Of a DNA stretch of 64,000 nucleotides, positions 1 through 7,363 are shown in pieces. Under the pieces are notes generated by a model. That model saw only the letters and a program-made list of their open reading frames with translations. It ran no database searches and had not been told where the DNA came from. How positions within the stretch are numbered: the first letter of the stretch is position 1; every line of letters starts with the position of its first letter. The position numbers and the translations under genes were made by a program. Source of the DNA: Ahrensia sp. (GTDB taxonomy: Bacteria; Pseudomonadota; Alphaproteobacteria; Rhizobiales; Rhizobiaceae); NCBI GenBank assembly GCA_002698425.1, contig NZXU01000081.1:1-64000 (forward strand), written 5' to 3'.

Positions 1-1
1 C

Positions 2-178
2 CTGCTGGACCAGTACGGGATCTATGTTCAGCCGATCAACTATCCGACGGTGCCGGTGAAGACGGAGCGGCTGCGCATCACGCCCAACCCGTCCCACACC
101 CAGGCCGACATCGATCATCTCGCATCGGCTCTCTGCGACCTGTGGTCCCAGTGCGCCCTCGCAAGAGCCGTGGCGTAG
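2..178 (+). CDS. hemA: 5-aminolevulinate synthase, C-terminal end (partial)
   Basis: This is the last 58 codons of a gene that enters from the left edge. The peptide has the characteristic ALAS tail [13 protein letters not shown] followed by [12 protein letters not shown] and DIDHLASAL, where other ALAS proteins have a His/Asp-rich helix. ALAS condenses glycine with succinyl-CoA in the first step of the C4 haem pathway, a marker of Alphaproteobacteria. The enzyme is cytosolic and PLP-dependent; the PLP lysine lies upstream of the window. The stop is only a few bases from the convergent YeeE stop. Haem supply is relevant to the c-type cytochromes encoded nearby, but the linkage may be chance. 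Confidence 0.85.
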   Translation: MLDQYGIYVQPINYPTVPVKTERLRITPNPSHTQADIDHLASALCDLWSQCALARAVA

Positions 179-182
179 CGTT

Positions 183-1295
183 TCACTCGGCGGGCAGCGT
201 TCCGAGAGCCGGCTCCATCGGGGCCGGTTTTTCATTGCGGCGGTCGACAAGCCAGTCGGTTACGCCAGCCGACAGCCAGATGCAGAACAGGGTGATCCAG
301 GCGGTGAGCGCGAAAACCGATGCACCTGTGACGCCGGCGCCGACGGCGCAGCCGCCTGCCAGCATGCCGCCAAAGCCCATAAGCGCCGCCCCCAGCAGGT
401 AGCGCCGCATCGACGCGCCGTCATGGAAGCCCTGCAACTGCAATTGCCGCGTCAGCAGGGCGGCGAGAAACGAGCCCAGGAAAACGCCGGGAACAAGGCC
501 GACATCGAAGTCGATCATCGATCCGGGAGGCGTCAGGAAAAGCATCAGCGTATCGGCGGACGGTCCAGTGAAGGTCAGCGAGTTCATGGTGATTGGCTCG
601 AAGGCGATGCCGCGCATGGTGTGCGTGAAGAACCATGCGGCGGGCACCATCAGTCCGACGATAAAGGCCGAGAAGATGATCCATGGGCGCGACCGGCTCC
701 ATGTCGCGGTCATGGCCGCGAGAAGCAGGGCGATCACCGCCGCGGACGCGGTCTGGGTCGAATCGAGATGAACCATGGCCATCAGGTCGTTTCCGCCCGT
801 CGCGGTGGTGGTCAGCGGACGGGCCAGCGCCTCGCGCAAAGGCGAGAGGAAGCCGCGCAGGCTTGCCTGGGCGACTACCGCAAAGACCAGCCCCGACAAG
901 AGGGCGCGCAGGTTTCCCGTCGCGGACAAGACCAGCAGGCGACTCGCGCATCCGCGGGCCAGCACCATGCCGGTGCCGAACAGCAGGCCGCCGAGCGCCG
1001 CCCCCGTCAGGCTTTGTGGCGATGCGATCTGGCGAGCCTCGCTTGTGACCATCAGGCCGGTGGCGGAAAGGAGCTGCGTTCCCGCGACTGCTGCGGTGAA
1101 GACGATCAGCCAGATCGACACTTTCTCGCCGATTTTGCCGCGCGAGAATTCGACGGCGGCCGCGCGCAGGCAGAAGCGGCTTTGCTGCGCAAACGCCCCG
1201 AAAAGCGCGCCAATGATGGCACCGCCCAGGGCGAGGGTCCAATTCTCTCCCACCCGGTCGACGACGGCGATCAAAAATTCGGTCACCATTTCCAT
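183..1295 (-). CDS. YeeE/YedE-family sulfur transport membrane protein (copy 1)
   Basis: A 370-residue polytopic inner-membrane protein of the YeeE/YedE (DUF395, TsuA-like) family. Known members import thiosulfate or related sulfur species by relaying them along conserved cysteines. Three cysteine motifs are visible: QSRFCLRAA near residue 40, ARGCASRLL near residue 115, and GGCAVGAGVTG near residue 318. Together with the internal two-fold repeat they match the family. A ribosome binding site (AAGGAA) precedes the ATG, with a second possible ATG two codons in. It faces the soxH-like gene divergently across about 110 bases and ends tail to tail with hemA. Transport of thiosulfate into the cytoplasm is inferred; the true substrate could be another sulfane species. 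Confidence 0.85.
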   Translation of the reverse strand: MEMVTEFLIAVVDRVGENWTLALGGAIIGALFGAFAQQSRFCLRAAAVEFSRGKIGEKVSIWLIVFTAAVAGTQLLSATGLMVTSEARQIASPQSLTGAALGGLLFGTGMVLARGCASRLLVLSATGNLRALLSGLVFAVVAQASLRGFLSPLREALARPLTTTATGGNDLMAMVHLDSTQTASAAVIALLLAAMTATWSRSRPWIIFSAFIVGLMVPAAWFFTHTMRGIAFEPITMNSLTFTGPSADTLMLFLTPPGSMIDFDVGLVPGVFLGSFLAALLTRQLQLQGFHDGASMRRYLLGAALMGFGGMLAGGCAVGAGVTGASVFALTAWITLFCIWLSAGVTDWLVDRRNEKPAPMEPALGTLPAE

Positions 1296-1343
1296 GTCAC
1301 ATTCCTTCTTCGGAATGATTGTCCCGGGAGGATCGCTTGACGT

Positions 1344-1393
1344 TGACCTCGATCAAGACCATACGCATATATTCAAATGAAGCGATATATTCA
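1344..1393 (+). promoter_or_regulatory. Promoter and probable SoxR operator of the soxH-like gene
   Basis: A -35 like TTGACC (1344-1349) and a -10 like TATATT (1368-1373) are separated by 18 bases. The 9-mer ATATATTCA occurs twice, at 1367-1375 and 1385-1393, an 18-base period. Between them lies TTCAAATGAA, a short palindrome. The first copy covers the -10, so a bound ArsR-type repressor would block the polymerase. SoxR as the binder is inferred from resemblance to the AT-rich sites around soxR/soxS. Confidence 0.5.
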
Positions 1394-1407
1394 GCGGGAG
1401 GAGACCG

Positions 1408-2334
1408 ATGAAACGGAACGGATTAACGCGTCGCGAGACCCTGGCCCTGTTCGGCATGTCATCGGCCTTGCCGTTTCTGCCGGGTCTGACCTCGAGAGCA
1501 GTCGCCGACATCGCGCTCGGCGAAAAGGTGATCACTACGGTCAGCGATGGTCATTTGATGCTGCCGCTCGATTTCTCGTTTCCCGACGTGCCGCATGACG
1601 AACTCGTCGCGTTGCTCGAAGCGGCGGGGCACAGCACCGCGATGCTCGAACCCGACTGCAATGTGACGGTGCTCAAGGATGGCGACCGCGTCGTACTTTT
1701 CGATGTCGGATCGGGACCGAATTTCATGCCGAGTGCCGGCAAGATCCTGGAGAATATCGATGCGGCGGGGATCGCGCCGGAGGACGTGACGGATGTCGTC
1801 TTCACGCATGCGCATCCGGATCACATCTGGGGTCTGCTGGATGATTTCGACGAGTTCGTGTTTCCCGAGGCGAATTACTTCATCAACCAGGTGGAATGGG
1901 ATTATTGGCGTGCCGACGACACGCTCGACAAGATGCCGGAAGCCCGCAAGACATTTGTCGTCGGCGCGCAAAACCGGCTGGAAGCCCTGGAAGACGTCAT
2001 ACAGTTCTTCAATTGGGGCGACGAAGTTCTGCCCGGTATCGAGGCGGTCGACACGCACGGCCACACCCCGGGGCATACTTCGTTTGCGATTCATGACGGC
2101 AGTGACAGCGTGATGGTGATCGGCGATGCCGCGACGAGTGCGATCGTCTCGTTCGCGCATCCGGAATGGCCGTCAGGCTCGGATCAGGATACCGAGCAGG
2201 GGATCGCGACCCGCACGAAGCTTCTCGACCGGCTGGCGCAGGAGCAGGGGCGGTTCGTCGGGTTCCACCTGCCGGAGGGCGGCATCGGCCACGTCGAAAA
2301 GGATGGCGCGGGCTACCGTTTTGTCGCGGAGTAA
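1408..2334 (+). CDS. soxH: SoxH-like Tat-exported metallo-beta-lactamase-fold hydrolase
   Basis: A 308-residue periplasmic protein. The N-terminus has a twin-arginine signal (LTRRETLALFG, residues 6-16) followed by a hydrophobic stretch. The metallo-beta-lactamase zinc motif is HAHPDH (His134, His136, Asp138, His139), with downstream GHTPGH, the aspartate in VIGDA and a late FHLPEGG histidine. The start follows a GGGAGGAGA ribosome site 7 bases away. SoxH and SoxG homologues sit in Paracoccus-type sox clusters and are not needed for thiosulfate oxidation in vitro; their substrate is unknown. Placement upstream of soxRS with its own AT-rich operator suggests sulfur-dependent expression. The symbol rests on context plus fold. 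Confidence 0.7.
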   Translation: MKRNGLTRRETLALFGMSSALPFLPGLTSRAVADIALGEKVITTVSDGHLMLPLDFSFPDVPHDELVALLEAAGHSTAMLEPDCNVTVLKDGDRVVLFDVGSGPNFMPSAGKILENIDAAGIAPEDVTDVVFTHAHPDHIWGLLDDFDEFVFPEANYFINQVEWDYWRADDTLDKMPEARKTFVVGAQNRLEALEDVIQFFNWGDEVLPGIEAVDTHGHTPGHTSFAIHDGSDSVMVIGDAATSAIVSFAHPEWPSGSDQDTEQGIATRTKLLDRLAQEQGRFVGFHLPEGGIGHVEKDGAGYRFVAE

Positions 2335-2341
2335 ACGCGTC

Positions 2342-3442
2342 TCATTCGGCGGGCTGGCTGTGTTCGCCGTGATCCCGCATGAAGGCGAAGGGCGATCCTT
2401 CCAGGAGATATGACAGCCCCAAGCGCGCGCCGAACGCGATCGAAAGCATCGCGATCGGCGCCGACAACGCCATGACCGAGACGGCGCTGACGCCCTGTCC
2501 GATCGTGCAGCCGAGGGCGAAGACGCCGCCGGTTCCCATCAGGAATGCGCCAATCAGGTGGCGGCTCAGTTCGCGGGCGTCGTCGCAGGCTTCCCAGCGG
2601 ATATCCTTCGAATACCACGCCCGCAGCATCGCCCCGATCAGTACGCCGGCTGCGAGCCCGACGCCGTAGTCGGGCAGGGCGCCCGTGACGGTAATGATCT
2701 GGAGCATGGCGTCGCCGAGCGGCATGACGAAGGAACCGGCCTCGATCTGCACTGGCTGGAACAACCGCGTCGCGAAGCCGGACGTGACGAACCAGCCGGC
2801 TGCTATTCCGGTTCCGATGACGATGCCGGATGCCATCTTTTCCCGGTCGCCGCGAAACCGCCGATCACGAAAAATCCAGTAGAACAGTGCGGCGGCGATC
2901 GCCGCGGCGACCGGCAAGGTGAGGTCCAGACCGGCAAGATGCGAAAGGAGCGCCCCGGCCGACTGGCCGCCGGCGCCTTTCAGGTCGATCGACAGCGGAT
3001 CGATGACGGCAACGCGAAGATGGCCGAGCAGGCCGCGCTGGGCCGCCAGGGCGGCGAGCGCGATCCCCGTCAGCACCACGAGGGCGCGCATGCTGCCGCC
3101 GCCGAGCCGGATGATCGCGCCGAAGCCGCAGGTGCCGACCAGCGCCATGCCGAAACCGAACATGATGCCGCCTATGATCGCTCCCGCAATCGGCAGAGGC
3201 TCGGTCAGGTAGAAGCTGCGGGAAATATCGATCCAGCCGAGAAACTGCATGATCTGCGTCAGCGTCAGCGCGACGGCGGCCGCGAGGACCCACGATCTGA
3301 GCCCGTTGCTGTCGCCGGCGTACCAATGGCGCTCAAGCGCGGACATGGTGCAAAAATGGTTGCGCCGCGCGACATAGCCGATGACGGAGCCGATACCAAC
3401 GCCGGCCACCGGTAGCGCCCATGCGCTATCCAGCAGAATCAT
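2342..3442 (-). CDS. YeeE/YedE-family sulfur transport membrane protein (copy 2)
   Basis: A 366-residue polytopic membrane protein of the same family as its neighbour, but only distantly similar in sequence. The conserved cysteines sit in NHFCTMSALERHW (near residue 31), VGTCGFGAIIRLGGG (near residue 109) and ALGCTIGQGVSAVSV (near residue 317). The CTMSALERHW sequence is a distinct subtype, different from the CxRAA/CxRSA pattern of the other two copies here, so the substrate may differ. It starts after GGGAGGAAAC and lies between the soxH-like gene (tail to tail, 7 bases apart) and soxR, on the same strand as soxR. Import of thiosulfate or another sulfur species is inferred from the family. 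Confidence 0.8.
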   Translation of the reverse strand: MILLDSAWALPVAGVGIGSVIGYVARRNHFCTMSALERHWYAGDSNGLRSWVLAAAVALTLTQIMQFLGWIDISRSFYLTEPLPIAGAIIGGIMFGFGMALVGTCGFGAIIRLGGGSMRALVVLTGIALAALAAQRGLLGHLRVAVIDPLSIDLKGAGGQSAGALLSHLAGLDLTLPVAAAIAAALFYWIFRDRRFRGDREKMASGIVIGTGIAAGWFVTSGFATRLFQPVQIEAGSFVMPLGDAMLQIITVTGALPDYGVGLAAGVLIGAMLRAWYSKDIRWEACDDARELSRHLIGAFLMGTGGVFALGCTIGQGVSAVSVMALSAPIAMLSIAFGARLGLSYLLEGSPFAFMRDHGEHSQPAE

Positions 3443-3549
3443 CCCGTTTCCTCCCGCGCTTTCTGTGGCGCTTTATTCAGGGAATGCTGCCCGTTTTACA
3501 CGGGCTTGGCAAGCAAGCCGCGGACTTCCCGCAATGGCGTGGTGCTTTG

Positions 3550-3891
3550 TCAGTTGCGCACCGGACGGCAGAAAAGCTCGTAGAGCGTCTCGACGACCGA
3601 GGAGACCTCCTTGCCGGCGACGCTGTAGTAAATCATCCGGCCTTCGCGCCGGGTATTGACGAGGCGGTCGAAGCGCAGCCGCGCGAGCTGTTGCGATACG
3701 GCGGCCTGGGGCATCGACAGGATTTCTTCCAGTTCTGAAACGGATTTCTCGCCTTCCGACAGGATGCACAGGATCAGAAGGCGCGTCTCGTGCGAAAGCG
3801 CCTTCAAGAGGTCGCTTGCCTGCCGGGCCTGTTCGATCAGCGCATCGGCATCGCTGGCTTCCATGTCGGGATTGAATTTCGGCAGAGGCAT
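3550..3891 (-). CDS. soxR: SoxR, ArsR-family persulfide-responsive repressor
   Basis: A 113-residue winged-helix ArsR protein. The recognition helix region reads LSMPQAAVSQQLARLR, followed by the wing REGRMIYYSV. Cys42 in LILCILSEGE and Cys108 in LYELFC match the cysteine pair that forms a tetrasulfide in SqrR/BigR/SoxR sensors, so per- and polysulfides should relieve repression. It is downstream of soxS on the same strand and divergent from soxVW, as in Pseudaminobacter and Paracoccus, where SoxR represses soxVW and soxXYZ-type promoters. It is expected to bind the AT-rich sites between soxS/soxV, upstream of itself, and possibly upstream of soxX and soxH. Confidence 0.88.
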   Translation of the reverse strand: MPLPKFNPDMEASDADALIEQARQASDLLKALSHETRLLILCILSEGEKSVSELEEILSMPQAAVSQQLARLRFDRLVNTRREGRMIYYSVAGKEVSSVVETLYELFCRPVRN

Positions 3892-3922
3892 CGTCGTTTC
3901 CGTTCGTCAGATATCCTGTTTC

Positions 3923-3953
3923 CTATATATGAAGCGCGACCTGTTTGAAACAG
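3923..3953 (-). promoter_or_regulatory. SoxR-like AT-rich palindromes upstream of soxR
   Basis: Two inverted repeats lie in the 67-base soxS-soxR gap. On the minus strand TTCATATATAG (3933-3923) is identical to an 11-mer in the soxS/soxV divergent region. Next to it is the perfect 13-base palindrome CTGTTTGAAACAG (3941-3953). Their position just ahead of soxR suggests autoregulation. Binding is not shown; the palindrome could also be a weak transcript hairpin. Confidence 0.4.
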
Positions 3954-3958
3954 AGTTG

Positions 3959-4336
3959 TCAGCCGGCTTTCGCGCCGTCGAGCTTGTCCAGCATCTCGCC
4001 GAGCAGAAACCAGAAGAATTCGTCGCCGGTGTAGCCGCGCATCCGGCCGATTTCCTCGCCATTGTCCACCAGCACGAAGGTCGGTGTGAAGCGCTCGATG
4101 CGGATGCCGGAAAGATCTTCGGGCAGGGGAGCATGGATGTCGACGCGGCGCAGCGGCGCGATCTTGCCTTCCGCCGATTTGGCATAGGCAGGGGCGATCT
4201 CCGCGTTCCACTTGGCGCACCAGACGCAGCCGGCCTGTTCGAACATGATCAGCTCTGCCGCCCGGAGTGGCGCGATGCCGGCCAGAACGGAAACTGCAAG
4301 AGCGAGTATTGGCGGGATGAAACGCCGCATTTCCAT
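3959..4336 (-). CDS. soxS: SoxS, periplasmic thioredoxin
   Basis: A 125-residue thioredoxin-fold protein with an N-terminal signal peptide (MRRFIPPILALAVSVLAG, cleavage likely after PLRA). The redox motif is CVWC (Cys37, Cys40), followed by the cis-proline segment FTPTFVLVDNG. In Paracoccus pantotrophus SoxS reactivates the SoxYZ carrier by reducing oxidised SoxY; it receives electrons through the membrane protein SoxV. It is co-directional with soxR and divergent from soxV across 100 bases holding the shared regulatory site. Translation could start at either of two in-frame ATGs two codons apart. Confidence 0.85.
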   Translation of the reverse strand: MEMRRFIPPILALAVSVLAGIAPLRAAELIMFEQAGCVWCAKWNAEIAPAYAKSAEGKIAPLRRVDIHAPLPEDLSGIRIERFTPTFVLVDNGEEIGRMRGYTGDEFFWFLLGEMLDKLDGAKAG

Positions 4337-4346
4337 GATCCCTGTT

Positions 4347-4377
4347 TTGAAGGACTTGATTTCAATTTCATATATAG
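4347..4377 (+). promoter_or_regulatory. Divergent soxS/soxV promoter region with probable SoxR operator
   Basis: On the plus strand TTGAAG (4347-4352) and TATATA (4371-4376) are spaced 18 bases and could drive soxVW. The 11-mer TTCATATATAG (4367-4377) covers the -10 and recurs exactly, in opposite orientation, upstream of soxR. In Pseudaminobacter salicylatoxidans SoxR binds the equivalent soxS-soxV intergenic region. The exact operator limits here are inferred. Confidence 0.5.
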
Positions 4378-4436
4378 CATTGTATGCATGTTTGACAGCC
4401 CGTTCATTCTAACGGTCGGTCGCGAGGAGGATTATT

Positions 4437-5171
4437 TTGTTCGATATCGGTTTTGGCGCCGCCTTCCTGGCCGGCCTGTTGTCATTCGTCTCTCCTTGCG
4501 TTCTGCCGATCGTTCCGCCCTATCTGGCCTATCTTGCCGGCGTGAGTTTTTCCGATCTTCAAAGCGCGGAAGTGGAGCGGGAGAGGGCCCGGCGAATCAT
4601 TCTTTCGGCGGTCGCTTTCGTGGCCGGGTTCAGCACTGTCTTCGTCGCGCTCGGCGCGACCGCGAGCATCGTCGGCCAGACGATCGCGCAATATTTCGGC
4701 GTGCTGTCGGTGATCGCGGGCGTCATCATTATTATCATGGGGCTTCATTTCCTCGGCCTGTTCCGGATCGGGTTCCTCTACCGGGAGGCGCGGGTCGATG
4801 TGCGCAACAAGCCGGCCGGCTTCGTCGGCGCCTATGTCATGGGGCTTGCCTTCGCTTTCGGCTGGACCCCTTGCGTCGGACCGGTATTGGCGGCCATTCT
4901 CTTTATCGCCGGCGCGGAGGATACTGCCCTGCGCGGCGCGGGATTGCTGGCGGTCTATTCCTTCGGGATTGGTTTGCCTTTCGTCATTGCGGCGGTTTTC
5001 GCGAGCCGGTTCATCAGTTGGGCCAACCGCTTCAAGCGTCACATGGCGACCGTCGAGAAGGCGATGGGCGCGCTTCTGGTGATAACAGGTCTGTTGTTTG
5101 TGACCGGACAGATGTCGCGCATCGCGCAGTGGTTGCTCGATACATTCCCGGCATTTTCGACGATCGGATAG
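4437..5171 (+). CDS. soxV: SoxV, CcdA-type thiol transporter
   Basis: A 244-residue protein with about six transmembrane segments of the CcdA/DsbD-beta family. The redox cysteines are in SFVSPCVLPIVPP (Cys21) and GWTPCVGPVLA. SoxV passes reducing power from cytoplasmic thioredoxin to periplasmic SoxW/SoxS, keeping the SoxY carrier thiol active. It uses a TTG start, supported by GAGGAGG about 9 bases upstream and by the family's usual N-terminus. It is first in the soxVW unit; soxW follows 11 bases later. Confidence 0.88.
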   Translation: MFDIGFGAAFLAGLLSFVSPCVLPIVPPYLAYLAGVSFSDLQSAEVERERARRIILSAVAFVAGFSTVFVALGATASIVGQTIAQYFGVLSVIAGVIIIIMGLHFLGLFRIGFLYREARVDVRNKPAGFVGAYVMGLAFAFGWTPCVGPVLAAILFIAGAEDTALRGAGLLAVYSFGIGLPFVIAAVFASRFISWANRFKRHMATVEKAMGALLVITGLLFVTGQMSRIAQWLLDTFPAFSTIG

Positions 5172-5182
5172 GAGAAACGATC

Positions 5183-5767
5183 ATGAAGCGAATGATTGCA
5201 TTCACTGGCGCGATTCTCATGGCGCTTACGTTGCAAGCCAACGCTTGGGAAATCGGCGATGACGGCCTTCACAAGGAAGAATGGTTCTCCTTGACGTTCA
5301 AAGACATCGCGGAAGACATTGCGACGGCCAAGGAAAACGGCAAACGCCTGGCCATCATCGTAGAACAGCGCGGCTGCATATATTGCAAAGAAATCCACGA
5401 GGTTGTGCTCGCGGACCCCGAGGTCCGTGATTACATCAAGGAGCATTTCATGGTCGTGCAATACAACATGCACGGCTCTGAAGAGGTCACCGATACCGAC
5501 GGCGAAGCTCTGACCGAGAAACAGGCGGCGAAGAAATGGCGCCTGCTCTTCACGCCCACCGTGATGTTCATGCCCGAGGATCCGCCCGAAGATATGGACG
5601 CCGGTCAAGCCGCGGTGGTGATGATGCCCGGCGCCTTCAAGAAGGGCACCTTTCTGGAAATGTTCATCTGGGTGAACGACAAGGGTTATGAGGGTGAGGA
5701 GAGCTTCCAGACCTACTATAACCGCCGTTGGCGCGAAAAGCATGGTGAAGCATCGCAGCCGGAGTAA
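5183..5767 (+). CDS. soxW: SoxW, periplasmic thioredoxin-like protein
   Basis: A 194-residue exported thioredoxin-fold protein. The signal peptide occupies residues 1-21 (MKRMIAFTGAILMALTLQANA). The active site is CIYC (Cys65, Cys68), and FTPTVMFM provides the cis-proline. SoxW is reduced by SoxV; in Paracoccus soxW is dispensable in vitro, and it probably maintains thiols of Sox proteins in the periplasm. It is translated from the soxV transcript with a GGAGAA ribosome site. The gap to soxX (243 bases) holds a separate regulatory region. Confidence 0.85.
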   Translation: MKRMIAFTGAILMALTLQANAWEIGDDGLHKEEWFSLTFKDIAEDIATAKENGKRLAIIVEQRGCIYCKEIHEVVLADPEVRDYIKEHFMVVQYNMHGSEEVTDTDGEALTEKQAAKKWRLLFTPTVMFMPEDPPEDMDAGQAAVVMMPGAFKKGTFLEMFIWVNDKGYEGEESFQTYYNRRWREKHGEASQPE

Positions 5768-5855
5768 GAACTGTCGGTCGAGCCAAGGCGCTCGGTGGGT
5801 CGCTTGCGAAGCCGGAGTTCACGGCGCTGCGTGGCTTTGGGGATGCGCGGGAAAC

Positions 5856-5877
5856 ATGTTTTGAAAAAACATTCAAG
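5856..5877 (+). promoter_or_regulatory. Inverted repeats upstream of soxX
   Basis: Within the 243-base soxW-soxX gap, ATGTTTT and AAAACAT (5856-5862, 5866-5872) form a perfect 7-base inverted repeat around GAA. An overlapping pair TTGAA/TTCAA is separated by six A-rich bases. This AT-rich island stands out in GC-rich DNA. SoxR of Pseudaminobacter binds the soxW-soxX region, so a second operator for the soxXYZABCDEF unit is plausible. The rest of the gap shows no coding signal. Confidence 0.4.
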
Positions 5878-6010
5878 AAACCATATTCGTCCATTGATCG
5901 CGCGCCTTCTTTTCGATAGCGTGCGTCGCAAGGGTGGTACGCCGTCATGCGGCCAGCTCGAATCGGGTCGCCTTTGGAGGGGCGCCCAAAAGGAGGAGGA
6001 ACAACTGCCG

Positions 6011-6478
6011 ATGGCTTTCAAAACGAGAACATGGCTCGCGGCGGCAGTCGCGATTACGGCGACCACGGCCGTCGCAAGCAGCGAAACGGCGCCGGCTGAC
6101 GTCAAGATAAACGACGACATGCAGGTTACCGAGTCGCTTACCGGCGCGCCGGGCGATCCGGCTGCCGGCCGCAAGACCTTCGCCGACCGCAAGCTCGGCA
6201 ATTGCCTTGCCTGCCATGCGGTCGCCGATCAGTCCGAACAGCTTTTCCATGGAGAGGTTGGTCCGGAGCTGAATGGTGTGGCCGATCGCTGGTCGCCCGA
6301 GCAACTGCGCGCGATCGTGGTCAATTCCAAGGCGATCTTCTCGGAAGACACGATCATGCCGGGCTTCTATTCGCTCGATGTCGGAAAGGACGTGCGCAAG
6401 GATCTCGTCGGCAAGACGATTCTGAGCGCGCAACAGGTTGAAGACGTCGTCGCCTACCTGGCGACGCTCAAGGAATAA
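6011..6478 (+). CDS. soxX: SoxX, monohaem cytochrome c subunit of SoxXA
   Basis: A 155-residue periplasmic cytochrome. The signal peptide ends near residue 22, the haem site is CLACH (Cys65, Cys68, His69), and the likely distal ligand is Met116 in TIMPGFY. SoxX pairs with SoxA to join thiosulfate oxidatively to the SoxY cysteine and passes electrons to small cytochromes. The start was chosen because AGGAGGAGG lies 11 bases upstream and the signal peptide begins there; the frame is open further upstream but has no ribosome site. soxY starts 22 bases after the stop. Confidence 0.92.
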   Translation: MAFKTRTWLAAAVAITATTAVASSETAPADVKINDDMQVTESLTGAPGDPAAGRKTFADRKLGNCLACHAVADQSEQLFHGEVGPELNGVADRWSPEQLRAIVVNSKAIFSEDTIMPGFYSLDVGKDVRKDLVGKTILSAQQVEDVVAYLATLKE

Positions 6479-6500
6479 TCTTCCAAGGAAGGAGATGATA

Positions 6501-6956
6501 ATGACAATAACTCGGCGTTCGATGCTCACCTTGTCGGTGGGCGCGGCCATTGGCGTTGTCGCCGGTGTGCGTAGCGGGCCGGCGTTGGCTTCTGCCGAAG
6601 ACGCCATGGCGAAGGTCATGGAGTTTGCTGGCGGCAGCGAACCGGCAACGGGTACGATCACGCTCGATGCACCCGAAATCGCGGAAAACGGCAACACCGT
6701 TCCGATCTCGGTGTCTGTCGAAAGCCCGATGACGGATGGCGACTATGTGGAATCCGTCGCGATCTTCGCTGACGGCAATCCGAGCCCGGAAGTGATCACC
6801 TTCAACTTCACCCCGATGAGTGGTGAAGCGTCGGCGACGACCCGCATGCGGCTCGCCAAGACCCAGAACGTCATCGCCGTCGCGAAGACAAGCACGGGTC
6901 AGGTGTTCATGGACAAGAAAGAAGTCAAGGTGACCATCGGCGGCTGCGGCGGCTGA
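6501..6956 (+). CDS. soxY: SoxY, sulfur carrier subunit of SoxYZ
   Basis: A 151-residue protein exported by the Tat pathway (ITRRSMLTLSVGAA, residues 3-16). It ends in the swinging-arm motif GGCGG, where Cys149 covalently carries thiosulfate-derived sulfur between SoxXA, SoxB and SoxCD. SoxZ lacks a signal peptide and is exported with it. Of two ATGs two codons apart, the downstream one is favoured because AAGGAAGGAG ends 6 bases before it. Length and the C-terminal arm are typical. Confidence 0.93.
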   Translation: MTITRRSMLTLSVGAAIGVVAGVRSGPALASAEDAMAKVMEFAGGSEPATGTITLDAPEIAENGNTVPISVSVESPMTDGDYVESVAIFADGNPSPEVITFNFTPMSGEASATTRMRLAKTQNVIAVAKTSTGQVFMDKKEVKVTIGGCGG

Positions 6957-6978
6957 TCCCTACTGGAGGTAAAAAGAA

Positions 6979-7305
6979 ATGGCAGCGGTTAAACCACGCG
7001 TCAAAGTACCGAAGTCCGCTTCTGCGGGCGAGGTGATCACGATCAAGACGCTGATCAGCCATCCGATGGAATCGGGTCAGCGCAAGGACAACGATGGCAA
7101 TCCCATCCCGCGTCAGATCATCAACAAGTTCACCTGCGAGTTCAACGGGCAGGCGGTGTTCTCCTGTGACATCGATCCGGCCGTTTCCGCGAACCCCTAT
7201 CTGGAGTTCACGGCCAAGGTGAACGAGGCGGGAACGTTCAAGTTCACCTGGGTGGATGACGACGGATCCGTCTACACGGATGAGAAGGAAATCGCGCTCA
7301 AGTAA
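6979..7305 (+). CDS. soxZ: SoxZ, partner subunit of the SoxYZ carrier
   Basis: A 108-residue beta-sandwich protein with no signal peptide, as usual for SoxZ, which leaves the cell bound to SoxY. Family features include the N-terminal KPRVKVPKSASAGEVITIKTL, the HPMESGQRKD loop, and the C-terminal FKFTWVDDDGSVYTDEKEI. It shapes the SoxY carrier-arm environment and docks the Sox enzymes. The start follows GGAGGTAAAAAG. It sits between soxY and soxA. Confidence 0.93.
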   Translation: MAAVKPRVKVPKSASAGEVITIKTLISHPMESGQRKDNDGNPIPRQIINKFTCEFNGQAVFSCDIDPAVSANPYLEFTAKVNEAGTFKFTWVDDDGSVYTDEKEIALK

Positions 7306-7363
7306 GGCGCGCACGGCCTGCGCGGGAGGGCAGGCCGCATCACCCTTGGCGGGAGGAAACACC

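Noticed and set aside
3656..5767. A 703-codon open frame covering soxRS antisense, soxV out of frame and soxW
   Set aside because: Only the last 194 codons have a signal peptide, ribosome site and thioredoxin motif (soxW). The rest is a chance extension antisense to soxR/soxS and out of frame with soxV.
5795..6010. An N-terminal extension of soxX by 72 codons
   Set aside because: It crosses the AT-rich operator region, has a basic low-complexity product and lacks a ribosome site. The signal peptide of SoxX starts at the downstream ATG behind AGGAGGAGG.
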